Positions 1-10,466 of a stretch of DNA of 39,071 bases are shown piece after piece. Made by a program: the position numbers and the translations under genes. A model generated the notes under the pieces. That model made no database searches. It saw only the letters and a program-made list of their open reading frames with translations, and was not told the DNA's origin. Every line of letters starts with the position of its first letter. The stretch's first letter is position 1. The stretch is from Flavobacteriales bacterium (GTDB taxonomy: Bacteria > Bacteroidota > Bacteroidia > Flavobacteriales_C > GCA-002722245), in NCBI GenBank assembly GCA_947444925.1, contig CANFBW010000029.1, positions 1 to 39,071 on the forward strand, read 5' to 3'.

Positions 1-1236
1 AAACCTATTGTTGTGGAGCGCGGCAAAAATGTGCGCGACAGAAGGCGTGATTTGGCAGCGATTAGTAAGTTGCACATTGTCAATCCAGAGTCGAACTACT
101 GCTTTGGCGAAGGTGGAGCAGGTACTTTTTCTGATGGTAAATTGTACACGCGATCGAACAAGCGTGGCGATGTGAATCAGGTTTTAGAAACTCTGGTGCG
201 TTTTGGTGCTTCTGAAGATATTTTGCTCGATGCCCATCCGCACATAGGAACCAATAAATTGCCCGTCATCATTCAGGCAATGCGAGAATACATTATTGCC
301 TGTGGCGGTGAAGTTCATTTTGATTCAAAACTCACCGATATTTTTGTAGAGAACAATGCGGTTAAAGGAATACAGATCAACAATGACAAAACATTGTCAA
401 CTGATCATTTAATATTGGCTACCGGACATTCGGCGCGCGATATTTTTAAATTGCTGCACTTTCGTGGAATTGCCATTGAAGCCAAACCTTTTGCCTTGGG
501 GGTGCGCATTGAACACCCGCAAATGCTGATTGACAGGGTGCAGTACCATTGCGAGCAACGCAATGCTTTTTTGCCGCCGGCTTCGTATAGTTTGGTACAT
601 CAAAGTACTGTAAAACCTGTTTATTCATTTTGCATGTGTCCGGGTGGAATCATTGCGCCCTGTGCTACTGAACAAAATCAAGTAGTAACCAATGGCTGGT
701 CGCCTTCAAAGCGCAACAATGAATACGCCAATTCAGGTATTGTAGTGGCTTTGGAAGTGGCTGATTTTGATACGAAGGCATACGGTCCGCTTGCTGGAAT
801 GTACTATCAGCAAGCAATTGAAGAGCGCGCTCATTTGTTGGGTGGAGGCACGCAAGCTGCGCCTGCGCAACGGATGGTGGATTTTGTGCACAATAAAGTG
901 TCGTCCACATTGCCTGCTACCTCTTATCATCCGGGTATCACTTCTGTAGATTTACGCGAAGTATTGCCGCCTGTGATTGCGAAATCATTGCAGGAAGGCT
1001 TGAAGGCCTTTGGTACAAAGATGAAAGGCTATCTCACCAATGACGCTGTTTTGCACGCTTTAGAGTCGCGCACATCATCTCCGGTTCGTATTCCGCGCAA
1101 CAAAGAAACTTTTGAGCACACTGAAGTGCGTGGTCTTTATCCCTGCGCTGAAGGTGCCGGATATGCGGGAGGTATTATGTCGGCCGCTATTGATGGACAA
1201 AAATGTGCTGAAGCCATTCACAAAAAAATAGGCTGA
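1..1236 (+). CDS. FAD-dependent dehydrogenase (COG2509-like), 5' truncated
   Basis: The gene is cut by the left edge. The frame is open from base 1 (KPIVVERGK...), so the GTG at 13 is an internal valine and not a start. Missing upstream is the N-terminal FAD-binding Rossmann glycine motif; the visible VVERG is the end of the second beta strand. The GEGGAGTFSDGK stretch near the visible N-terminus and the C-terminal YPCAEGAGYAGGIMSAA segment, which closes the flavin site, are typical of the uncharacterised FAD-dependent dehydrogenases of COG2509. In that family the substrate is unknown; a soluble cytoplasmic flavoprotein is expected. The next gene starts 171 bp downstream and has its own promoter-like box, so the two are probably separate transcripts. 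Family assignment is good; the reaction is not known. Confidence 0.85.
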   Translation, partial: KPIVVERGKNVRDRRRDLAAISKLHIVNPESNYCFGEGGAGTFSDGKLYTRSNKRGDVNQVLETLVRFGASEDILLDAHPHIGTNKLPVIIQAMREYIIACGGEVHFDSKLTDIFVENNAVKGIQINNDKTLSTDHLILATGHSARDIFKLLHFRGIAIEAKPFALGVRIEHPQMLIDRVQYHCEQRNAFLPPASYSLVHQSTVKPVYSFCMCPGGIIAPCATEQNQVVTNGWSPSKRNNEYANSGIVVALEVADFDTKAYGPLAGMYYQQAIEERAHLLGGGTQAAPAQRMVDFVHNKVSSTLPATSYHPGITSVDLREVLPPVIAKSLQEGLKAFGTKMKGYLTNDAVLHALESRTSSPVRIPRNKETFEHTEVRGLYPCAEGAGYAGGIMSAAIDGQKCAEAIHKKIG

Positions 1237-1313
1237 TGTTTTGTTTTTAAGCGGCTCTTGTTGCTGTACTTAAAATAAAACATTCGTATTCCCTTCTCCT
1301 TCTATATAATTTT

Positions 1314-1321
1314 TATATTTG
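1314..1321 (+). promoter_or_regulatory. Candidate -7 promoter box (TATATTTG) for isocitrate dehydrogenase
   Basis: An exact match to the Bacteroidetes -7 consensus TAnnTTTG lies 86 bp before the isocitrate dehydrogenase start. No clear TTTG -33 box is seen 19-21 bp upstream, so support is only the -7 match and its position. The 5' leader it would give contains a GC-rich patch with a direct repeat GCACCGC (1367-1373 and 1386-1392) of unknown meaning. Confidence 0.4.
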
Positions 1322-1401
1322 CGAAACTACTAACAATCGTTATTTATAAATAAGTTCACGGCTGCCGCACCGCAAGAGCGTTGATGCACCGCTAAAGTTG
1401 A

Positions 1402-3642
<2,241 letters not shown>

Positions 3643-3658
3643 ATTTAAATTGAAATGC

Positions 3659-3698
3659 AAATAAAAAATCCATTCCTAATCGGGTGGATTTTTTATTT
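3659..3698 (+). terminator. Intrinsic terminator after isocitrate dehydrogenase
   Basis: A perfect 14-bp inverted repeat (3659-3672 and 3685-3698) flanks a 12-nt loop. The right arm carries a run of six Ts. It sits directly after the icd stop codon. A GTG at 3684 in the right arm opens the reading frame of the next gene, which argues that the true start of that gene is downstream. Confidence 0.8.
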
Positions 3699-3731
3699 AA
3701 TACCATTCGAATACTGCGTTTTTCATGTATT

Positions 3732-4214
3732 ATGAGTTCAACTGACTTTACAGCAATAGATTTTGAAACGGCCACCGGCAGTCGCTCCAGTATTTGTCAG
3801 ATTGGCTTAGTGCGTGTGGAGAACAACGTTGTGGTAAAAACCTTCAATCAGCTCATTTGTCCACCCAGTAATTTTTATTCTTATTGGAACGTAAAGGTGC
3901 ATGGAATTACACCTGAGCGAACCATAAATGCTCCAAAGTTTGAAGATGTGTGGGGACAAATTAAAGTTTATTTTGAAAATCAAACGGTAGTAGCGCACAA
4001 TGGTGCTTTTGATTTTTCTTGTTTGAAACAAGTGCTTCAATTTTACGATTTAGCAGAAGTGAAATTCGAGAAGCAGTGTACGTATAAGATTTTTAAAAAA
4101 GGCTTGGCGGTGCTGTGCAGTGAGCATTCTATCGCCTTGAATCACCATGATGCACTGAGCGACGCCATGGCATGCGCGCGTTTGTACCAAATGCACATGC
4201 AACAGAAACAATAG
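3732..4214 (+). CDS. DEDDh-family 3'-5' exonuclease (DNA polymerase III epsilon-like)
   Basis: A small (160-residue) exonuclease domain protein that would hydrolyse single-stranded or mismatched 3' ends with two metal ions. All DEDDh motifs are visible: ExoI AIDFETA (D and E), ExoII AHNGAFDFSCL (the central D), and ExoIII HHDALSDA (the H and final D). There is no PHP, polymerase or GIY-YIG domain, so it is a stand-alone exonuclease and not necessarily the replicative proofreading subunit; an RNase T or oligoribonuclease-like role is also possible. I chose the ATG at 3732 because the longer frame begins with a GTG inside the preceding terminator hairpin and its extra 16 residues match nothing in the fold. 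It is followed by 250 bp without a gene. Confidence 0.85.
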   Translation: MSSTDFTAIDFETATGSRSSICQIGLVRVENNVVVKTFNQLICPPSNFYSYWNVKVHGITPERTINAPKFEDVWGQIKVYFENQTVVAHNGAFDFSCLKQVLQFYDLAEVKFEKQCTYKIFKKGLAVLCSEHSIALNHHDALSDAMACARLYQMHMQQKQ

Positions 4215-4382
4215 TTTGTATTTTAATTGATTGAGATATTGTTATTCGTACTAATAATACTGCGATATCTGCTTGTGAGTGCCGTTAGCGTGCGCTCGAG
4301 TTTAATTTGTAGCAATAATTTTCGATTTTTTTTCTTTTTCCTGATAAAGTCAAAATACCTGTTGTTGCTTCTGTTGTCGCGT

Positions 4383-4428
4383 CATTGCTATTATTGATAG
4401 AGCCTTTCTAAATGCTTTTTTAGCAATG
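4383..4428. other. Inverted repeat upstream of the DUF1016 nuclease
   Basis: Perfect 8-bp arms CATTGCTA (4383-4390) and TAGCAATG (4421-4428) are separated by 30 bp and followed by a T-rich stretch. This could be an operator for the downstream nuclease gene or a weak terminator for the exonuclease gene. The sequence alone does not decide. The rest of 4215-4464 shows nothing recognisable. Confidence 0.3.
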
Positions 4429-4464
4429 GAATGATTTTTTTCTTGATGCTGAAAATAGTACGAC

Positions 4465-5613
4465 ATGGGAAAAAATATTGCTAAAAATTATACGAGTGTT
4501 TTGAATACACTTAAATGTTCAATTAAAGAGGCGAGAAATCGTTCGCTGCTCAACGTGAATACACAAATGCTGCAATTGTACTGGCAAATCGGCGCAGTAA
4601 TTTTAGCGCAACGAAAAAACGAGGGGTGGGGAGCAAAAGTTGTTGCTAGATTAGCGATTGATTTGAAACGTGAGTTTCCTGATATGAATGGGTTGTCTCA
4701 AAGAAATTTGGTGTATATGCAAACCTTTGCGGCGGCATATCCGCATTTTTCAATTACGCAAGTGCCACTTGCGCAAATGGGAAAAATCTCAAAAAAAAGT
4801 AAGAACGCAATTGCGCAAGTGCCGCTTGCGCAATTGCCGTGGTATCATCACATTACCTTGCTAGATAAGGTAAAGCAAATTGATGCACGCATTTTTTATA
4901 TTCAAAAATCAATAGAAAACGGTTGGTCTAGAAATGTTTTGGTACATCAAATAGAAAGTAAATTGCATTTGCGCCAAGGAAAGACAATCAATAATTTTAA
5001 AAGTACTATTCCTGCTGCTCAAAATGATTTAATCAATGAAACATTTAAAAGTCCATATCTACTTGATTTTTTAAGTTTAGGGGAAAAACTGAGAGAAGTT
5101 GATTTAGAGAAGGCGATGCTGAATAATGTGAAGAAATTGGTTTTGGAAATGGGAAAGGGTTTTGCTTTCGTCGGCAATCAATACCACATAAAGGTGGGTG
5201 AAACCGATCGTGTACTTGATTTGCTGTTTTATAATTTTCATTTATATCGCTTTGTAGTTGTTGAAATTAAAATAGGTGAATTTTTACCGGAGTATGCCGG
5301 GAAATTAAATTTTTACATCAATGCTGTTGATGAACTTGTAAAGGGAAAAGGCGATAAAGCAACGATTGGATTGTTGTTGTGCAGAGCACCTGATCATACT
5401 TGCGTTAAATTTGCTTTGCATGGCATAAAATCTCCAATTGGGGTGTCTGATTACAAGCTTATGGAGGAGTTGCCAAAGGAATTTAAAGCGGAATTTCCAA
5501 GTGTGCAGCAAATAGAAGAAGGGTTGGCGACAGAGGTAAAAGCACCATTGTCAAAAAGGAAGAAAATAAAAGTTAAAAAGTTGGTGCGCAAACGTTTGAA
5601 TTCCCGCAAATGA
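4465..5613 (+). CDS. YhcG/DUF1016 family PD-(D/E)XK nuclease
   Basis: Two-domain protein of 382 residues. The N-terminal DUF1016 helical domain (about residues 10-150) includes the YWQIG and LSQRNLVYMQTFAAAYP stretches. The C-terminal PD-(D/E)XK nuclease domain (about 185-345) has its active site visible as D252 (VLDLLFYN) and E267-I-K269 (VVVEIKIG). Family members are predicted DNA nucleases, often found near restriction-modification or defence genes; here no methyltransferase or specificity gene is adjacent, so it is an orphan. Unusually, the linker carries a duplicated QVPLAQ motif (residues 97-105 and 116-124), encoded by two palindromic DNA segments. The C-terminus is strongly basic (KKRKKIKVKK-like), suggesting nucleic-acid contact. 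Start ATG 4465 gives the usual family N-terminus. Function in vivo is uncertain. Confidence 0.88.
   Translation: MGKNIAKNYTSVLNTLKCSIKEARNRSLLNVNTQMLQLYWQIGAVILAQRKNEGWGAKVVARLAIDLKREFPDMNGLSQRNLVYMQTFAAAYPHFSITQVPLAQMGKISKKSKNAIAQVPLAQLPWYHHITLLDKVKQIDARIFYIQKSIENGWSRNVLVHQIESKLHLRQGKTINNFKSTIPAAQNDLINETFKSPYLLDFLSLGEKLREVDLEKAMLNNVKKLVLEMGKGFAFVGNQYHIKVGETDRVLDLLFYNFHLYRFVVVEIKIGEFLPEYAGKLNFYINAVDELVKGKGDKATIGLLLCRAPDHTCVKFALHGIKSPIGVSDYKLMEELPKEFKAEFPSVQQIEEGLATEVKAPLSKRKKIKVKKLVRKRLNSRK
4754..4776. repeat. Palindromic element, copy 1, inside the DUF1016 gene
   Basis: A 23-bp inverted repeat with core GCAAGTGCCACTTGC and outer arms pairing with one mismatch. It encodes TQVPLAQ. A second, more perfect copy lies 57 bp downstream in the same frame. 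Confidence 0.75.
4807..4837. repeat. Palindromic element, copy 2, inside the DUF1016 gene
   Basis: A perfect 13-bp inverted repeat (4807-4819 and 4825-4837) with a 5-nt loop TGCCG. The core is nearly the same as copy 1 and is translated in the same frame as AQVPLAQL. Two copies 57 bp (19 codons) apart keep the reading frame open, so this looks like a palindromic insertion or duplication tolerated in a variable interdomain linker. Confidence 0.8.
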
Positions 5614-5652
5614 TTTTATTTTTTTGATTTGTATTGCTAGTATCAATTTTGC

Positions 5653-6954
5653 TCAGTCTAGGAGTGTGCACTTCATAATAGCATCTCTGTCTATGTCTGT
5701 AAGCGTCACGTTTACAATTTGATTTGCCAATGCCTCATCGTATGGCGTTTTTACCTTGACATAGTTGTCCGTAAAACCATACATCATTTCGCCATCGCGC
5801 TCAGTCTCAAACAAAACGGTGCTTTGTTTGCCAATGTTCTGTTCGTAAAAAGCCCTTCTTTTTTTATCAGAAAGTATATGTAGCATTTTGCTGCGTTTTG
5901 CGCGTTCGGCAGTGTTTACAATGCCTTGCAATTCAATGGCGTGTGTGTTGTCTCTTTCAGAGTATGTAAATACGTGAAGGTAAGAAATATCGAGTTCTTG
6001 TAAGAAATGATAGGTTTCCATAAAATGATCATCTGTTTCTCCGGGGAAACCAACGATGACATCAACACCAATGCAACAATGCGGCATTGCTGCTTTTATT
6101 TTTTCAACTCTATCTGTATAAATTTCTCTTTTGTAGCGTCTTCGCATGGCTTTGAGTATGTCGGGAGAGCCCGATTGCAAAGGTACATGGAAGTGTGGTA
6201 CGAATTTTTTTGATTGCGCCACAAAAGTAATAATATCAGGAGTGAGCAAGTTGGGTTCTATAGAAGAGATACGGATGCGCTCTATGCCTTGTAGGAGGTC
6301 AAGTTCGTGAACAAGACCAAGAAAATCTTCGCCATTATTTTTGCCAAAATCACCAATATTTACTCCCGTTAGCACAATTTCTAAAGCATCACTTTCAGCC
6401 ACTTCTTTTGCCACTTTCATGGTTTTAGCAATGCTGTTGCTTCTGCTTTTTCCACGTGCCAAAGGAATTGTACAAAAGGAGCAGGAGTAATCGCAGCCGT
6501 CTTGTACTTTCAGGAAAGTGCGGGTTCTATCTCCGTAGGAAAAAGAGGGATGAAAATCAGAAACTTGGTCAATTTCTCCTTCGAATATTTTAGTGGAAGT
6601 ATCTCTGTCTATATTTTCAACGTGTTCTAGGATGTTGAACTTTTCGTTGGCTCCAAGCACAAGGCTCACTCCTTCAATTGCAGCGATTTCTTTTGGTTTT
6701 AGTTGCGCGTAACAGCCGATGATGGCAACGAAGGCGTTGGGATTTTGTTTGCGTGCTTTTTTTACTATTTGTTTGCACTTTTTGTCAGCGTTGTCAGTGA
6801 CCGAGCACGTATTAATGATGTATATGTCAGCATGTTCGTCGAACTCCACTTTGGCGTAACCGCCTTTCTCAAAACCACGAGAAATGGTAGATGTTTCAGA
6901 GAAATTCAATTTGCATCCGAGGGTGTAAAAGGCGACTTTTTTGTATTGATTCAC
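5653..6954 (-). CDS. mtaB: tRNA t6A37 methylthiotransferase MtaB
   Basis: Radical SAM enzyme that adds a methylthio group to C2 of N6-threonylcarbamoyladenosine at position 37 of tRNAs reading ANN codons. The N-terminal UPF0004 domain supplies the cysteines of the auxiliary iron-sulfur cluster (C14 in TLGCK, C50 in NTCSV, C81 in GCYAQ). The radical SAM motif CxxxCxxC is C154, C158, C161 (GCDYSCSFC), and the end fits a TRAM tRNA-binding domain. The 433-residue length is normal. The start codon is GTG at 6954-6952; no ATG precedes the first cysteine motif, and a near-consensus -7 box (TATATTCG on this strand, 6966-6959) lies only a few bases upstream, so the mRNA may be nearly leaderless. Divergent from mutL; convergent with the DUF1016 gene. 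Confidence 0.95.
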   Translation of the reverse strand: MNQYKKVAFYTLGCKLNFSETSTISRGFEKGGYAKVEFDEHADIYIINTCSVTDNADKKCKQIVKKARKQNPNAFVAIIGCYAQLKPKEIAAIEGVSLVLGANEKFNILEHVENIDRDTSTKIFEGEIDQVSDFHPSFSYGDRTRTFLKVQDGCDYSCSFCTIPLARGKSRSNSIAKTMKVAKEVAESDALEIVLTGVNIGDFGKNNGEDFLGLVHELDLLQGIERIRISSIEPNLLTPDIITFVAQSKKFVPHFHVPLQSGSPDILKAMRRRYKREIYTDRVEKIKAAMPHCCIGVDVIVGFPGETDDHFMETYHFLQELDISYLHVFTYSERDNTHAIELQGIVNTAERAKRSKMLHILSDKKRRAFYEQNIGKQSTVLFETERDGEMMYGFTDNYVKVKTPYDEALANQIVNVTLTDIDRDAIMKCTLLD

Positions 6955-7119
6955 GCTGCGAATATAAGGAATAGTGAGTAGCGAAAGGGTGATCCTCTTA
7001 AAAATGATGAAAAAGCATTAACTTTTTTTTTATTTGCAGAGGTATAATCGTTCAGCGATAATGTTCCATAAATCCCTTCTATATATTGGCATATCCGCAT
7101 AAATTGGTATTTTAGCAGC

Positions 7120-8910
7120 ATGTCTGACATCATTAAATTACTGCCCGATTCTGTAGCGAATCAGATTGCCGCTGGTGAGGTGGTTCAGCGCCCTGCCTCT
7201 GTAGTGAAAGAGCTCTTGGAGAATGCCATTGACAGCGGAGCCACAGTGATTCAAATGATTGTAAAAGATGCGGGTAAAACGCTGATTCAAGTCATCGACA
7301 ATGGCAAGGGAATGAGTGACACCGATGCAAGAATGAGTTTTGCGCGTCATGCCACTTCAAAAATCAGCAAAGCCGATGATTTGTTTTGTATTCTTACAAA
7401 GGGTTTTAGGGGGGAAGCTTTGGCGTCTATTGCTGCGATTGCACATGTTGATTTGAAGTCGAAGCAAGTGCAAAATGAATTGGGTACGCACATCCGTATG
7501 GAGGGGTCAACATTTGTTGATCAACTTGTGTGTGCCATGGCTGATGGCACGAGCATGAGTGTAAAGAATTTGTTTTACAATGTGCCGGCGCGTCGCAAAT
7601 TTTTAAAATCAGATTCAGTGGAGATTCGTCATATCATTGATGAATTTCAGCGTGTTGCTTTGGTTCATCCTGAAATTGCTTTCAGCTATCACAACAACGA
7701 AGACGAAATTTACCACTTAGAAAAAGGATCTTTTCGCCAGCGCATTGTTGCGCTTTTTGGCGCATCCTATAACCAACGTTTGGTGCCGGTGGAGGAAGAC
7801 AACAATACCATTGTTAAAGTATCGGGATATATTGGAAAACCTGAATTTGCAAAGAAAACACGTGGCGAACAATTCTTTTTTGTCAATGGTCGCTTCATTA
7901 AAAACAACTATTTGAATCACGCTGTTAGCAATGCTTATGATGAGCTTTTGGGGCGAGATTCATTTGCTTCGTACTTCATTGTACTTGAGGTAGATCCGTC
8001 GAGTATCGATATCAATATTCATCCTACTAAAACAGAAATAAAGTTTGAAGATGAGAAGTCGGTGTATGCCATTGTGCGTGCATCGGTGAAGCAAGCATTG
8101 AGCAAATACAGTGTGGCGCCATCTTTGGATTTTGAGCGCGAAACATTGTTTGACAATGCTTTGGAGCCCAACCGCGGTGACTTTATTCCGGCGCCTACGA
8201 TCAAAGTTGATCCAAATTACAATCCGTTTAGAGAAGCAGGGCGCCCTGCAGTTCGTGAAAATCAAACGCAATGGGCAGAGATGTATCAAAAGGAAGTGCC
8301 GCAGCAGTTTGTTCCGGAGCCTGCAAAACTTTTTGAAACAGCGACCAGTGACTCGGGGTTTTACCATCAATTCAGAAAAAAATACATTATAAGTTCCTTT
8401 GATGATGGTCTTTTGGTTATTGATCAGCACCGCGCCCACAAAAGAATATTGTATGAGTATTTTGTTGATCTGTTGAAAAACAACAAAGGTGCATCGCAGC
8501 AAATTTTGTTTCCTGAGTCTATAGAGTTGCATCCAGCCGACTTTCAGTTGATGAAGGAATTGGAGGCTGATTTTATTAAAATTGGTTTCGATATCAGTGA
8601 GTTTGGGAAAAACACTTTTGTTGTCAATGGCTTGCCCGCTGATATTGCCGATGTGAGTCCCAAAGTTTTACTCGAAGGCTTGCTCGAGGAATTTAAGCAG
8701 CAAAAAACACAAAAAATTGACCAACGCGATCAACTCGCTAAATCCATGGCGAATCAAACGTGCATTAAGTCGGGACAAACACTTTCTCGTGAAGAGATGC
8801 AAACACTCGTGAGCGAATTGTTTTTGTGTGAAAAACCAACGGTTGATCCAAATGGGAATGCGACGCTTTGGAACATAGATGCGTACGAACTATCAGAAAA
8901 ATTTAAATAA
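7120..8910 (+). CDS. mutL: DNA mismatch repair protein MutL
   Basis: Couples MutS mismatch recognition to strand removal. The N-terminal GHKL ATPase has all motifs: ENAIDSGAT (E for hydrolysis), DNGKGM, ATSK and GFRGEALASI. The C-terminal dimerisation domain contains FRKKYI and DQHRAHKRILYE (D435-E446). In endonuclease-type MutL the last motif reads DQHA-xx-E-xxxx-E; here the first glutamate is lysine (K441), and the usual cysteine-rich CPHGRP-like motif near the end is degenerate (LFLCEKPTVDPNG), so nicking activity is doubtful. Length (596) is normal. First gene of a tight operon: the next start is 1 bp after this stop. The ATG at 7120 gives the standard MSDIIKLLPDSVANQIAAGEV N-terminus. 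Confidence 0.97.
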   Translation: MSDIIKLLPDSVANQIAAGEVVQRPASVVKELLENAIDSGATVIQMIVKDAGKTLIQVIDNGKGMSDTDARMSFARHATSKISKADDLFCILTKGFRGEALASIAAIAHVDLKSKQVQNELGTHIRMEGSTFVDQLVCAMADGTSMSVKNLFYNVPARRKFLKSDSVEIRHIIDEFQRVALVHPEIAFSYHNNEDEIYHLEKGSFRQRIVALFGASYNQRLVPVEEDNNTIVKVSGYIGKPEFAKKTRGEQFFFVNGRFIKNNYLNHAVSNAYDELLGRDSFASYFIVLEVDPSSIDINIHPTKTEIKFEDEKSVYAIVRASVKQALSKYSVAPSLDFERETLFDNALEPNRGDFIPAPTIKVDPNYNPFREAGRPAVRENQTQWAEMYQKEVPQQFVPEPAKLFETATSDSGFYHQFRKKYIISSFDDGLLVIDQHRAHKRILYEYFVDLLKNNKGASQQILFPESIELHPADFQLMKELEADFIKIGFDISEFGKNTFVVNGLPADIADVSPKVLLEGLLEEFKQQKTQKIDQRDQLAKSMANQTCIKSGQTLSREEMQTLVSELFLCEKPTVDPNGNATLWNIDAYELSEKFK

Positions 8911-8911
8911 T

Positions 8912-9556
8912 ATGCTGCAAAGACCTTTGCCTCCCATTACCAAAAACTTACTTATCCTCAATGTTTTGATGTTTGTGTTGACCTTTATGGTTTTTGATGA
9001 GCACGACATGACACAACAATTTGGCTTGCATTATTTCGGCTTCTCTACATTCAAGCCTTTGCAACTTTTTACGTACATGTTTATGCATGGGGGGTTAATG
9101 CATATCTTTTTCAACATGATGGGCGTTTATATGTTTGCTGCTGCTTTGGAAGATAGACTTGGGCCACAACGTTTTTTGATTCTTTATCTTGTGGCTGGGT
9201 TTGGTGCTGCTATTTTGCAGCTGGCCATCACGCACTACGAATTGAAGCCATTCATTGATACCTACGGTTTGTATGAAGTGCAAGCCCAAATGGACGTGCC
9301 AATGGTGGGGGCGTCAGGCTCTCTTTTTGGTTTGTTGGCGGGATTCGGCATGCTCTTTCCAAACGTCGAATTGCTGATGTTGTTTTTGCCGATTCCCATT
9401 AAAGCCAAATATTTTGTAATGATTTATGGGGCTATCGAATTATTCAGTGGTATTGCAGGCCGAGCAGGTGATAATGTAGCGCATTTCGCTCATGTTGGTG
9501 GCGCAATCTTTGGTTTCTTGTTGATTAAATATTGGAAAAGTAAAACTATCTTGTAG
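8912..9556 (+). CDS. Rhomboid-family intramembrane serine protease (first of two)
   Basis: Predicted integral inner-membrane protease of 214 residues with about six membrane segments, cleaving transmembrane segments of substrate proteins. The catalytic serine is S135 in VGASGSLFG and the catalytic histidine is H194 in FAHVGG. The oxyanion-side motif HIFFNMMG (H and N) is also present. The ATG at 8912 lies 1 bp after the mutL stop and gives MLQRPLPPITKNLL, the usual short cytosolic N-terminus before the first membrane helix; a start at 8879 inside mutL is less likely. Co-transcribed with mutL and a second, divergent rhomboid. Substrates are unknown. Confidence 0.92.
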   Translation: MLQRPLPPITKNLLILNVLMFVLTFMVFDEHDMTQQFGLHYFGFSTFKPLQLFTYMFMHGGLMHIFFNMMGVYMFAAALEDRLGPQRFLILYLVAGFGAAILQLAITHYELKPFIDTYGLYEVQAQMDVPMVGASGSLFGLLAGFGMLFPNVELLMLFLPIPIKAKYFVMIYGAIELFSGIAGRAGDNVAHFAHVGGAIFGFLLIKYWKSKTIL

Positions 9557-9557
9557 C

Positions 9558-10466
9558 ATGAGCGGATTTGTAGAAGATATCCAACGCAATTTTAAAGACG
9601 GCAGCATGGTTGTTAAGCTCATTTATTTGAATGTAGCGGTGTTTGTCGTCTTGCTTATTTTAGGGCTTGTGGGCGGTTTGTTTACCCCAAGGGCAGTGCA
9701 TCCGGGATTGGCGGCGAGCATGTCTGAATGGGCTGAGTGGCTAATGATGCACTCTAAATTGTCCGAACTTGTGTTCAAGCCTTGGACACTTATTACGCAC
9801 ATGTTCACGCATGTGGATGTTTTTCATTTGCTTTTCAATATGTTGATGTTGTACTTTTCGGGGCAATTGTTTGTGCGATTTTTCGGAGAAAAAAAATTAT
9901 TGTCTATTTATTTGATGGGAGGCTTGGCAGGTGCCGCAGCTTTGATTATTGCCTCTGCTTTCTTGCCATATTTTGAAGGTGGAAGTAGCATGGCATTAGG
10001 TGCGTCTGCTGCCGTGATGTCTATTTTTATTGCTTGTTGTGTATATGCACCAAAAATGATTGTCAATTTGTTTGGTATATTTCCACTAGAGTTACGCTAT
10101 TTGGGTTTGATTATTTTTGGACTCGACTTGGTGAAATTCTACGATGGCAACACTGGTGGGCACATTGCCCACATTGCCGGATCTGCTTTTGGTTTTTTTA
10201 TGGCAAAGCAATATATTCAAGGCAAAGATATTACGCGTGGTTTTGCACGTGCGTTGGAAACAATGTCTTCGTGGTTCAAGAAAAAAGACAACAGCCTTTA
10301 TGTTTCGCACAGCAAAGTGCGCAAAATGAAAGACGAAGATTATAATTTCAGCAAAACAAAAATGCAAGAAAAAGTAGACCAAATTTTAGATAAAATCGGA
10401 CGATCGGGTTACGAAAGTCTCAGTAAAGAAGAAAAGGAATTTTTAAATAAATCGAGTCGCCAATAG
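9558..10466 (+). CDS. Rhomboid-family intramembrane serine protease (second of two)
   Basis: A second rhomboid (302 residues), separated by one base from the first and clearly diverged from it. The active site is S150 (LGASAAVMS, with alanine in place of the usual second glycine) and H205 (HIAHIAGSAFG), with HLLFNMLML supplying the conserved H/N pair. After the last membrane helix there is a soluble, charged cytoplasmic tail of about 75 residues (KVRKMKDEDYNF... KIGRSGYESLSKEEKEFL), a small helical C-terminal domain seen on many Bacteroidetes rhomboids. Insertion in a tight mutL-rhomboid-rhomboid-EEP operon is probably for co-expression; a functional tie to mismatch repair is not implied by the sequence. 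Confidence 0.92.
   Translation: MSGFVEDIQRNFKDGSMVVKLIYLNVAVFVVLLILGLVGGLFTPRAVHPGLAASMSEWAEWLMMHSKLSELVFKPWTLITHMFTHVDVFHLLFNMLMLYFSGQLFVRFFGEKKLLSIYLMGGLAGAAALIIASAFLPYFEGGSSMALGASAAVMSIFIACCVYAPKMIVNLFGIFPLELRYLGLIIFGLDLVKFYDGNTGGHIAHIAGSAFGFFMAKQYIQGKDITRGFARALETMSSWFKKKDNSLYVSHSKVRKMKDEDYNFSKTKMQEKVDQILDKIGRSGYESLSKEEKEFLNKSSRQ

Noticed and set aside
3684-3731. N-terminal extension of the exonuclease from the GTG at 3684
   Set aside because: The GTG is inside the right arm of the icd terminator and the extra residues match nothing in the exonuclease fold.
7960-8532. A 190-codon minus-strand open frame opposite mutL
   Set aside because: Antisense shadow of mutL; composition rich in Cys, Arg and Phe as expected of reverse-frame translation.
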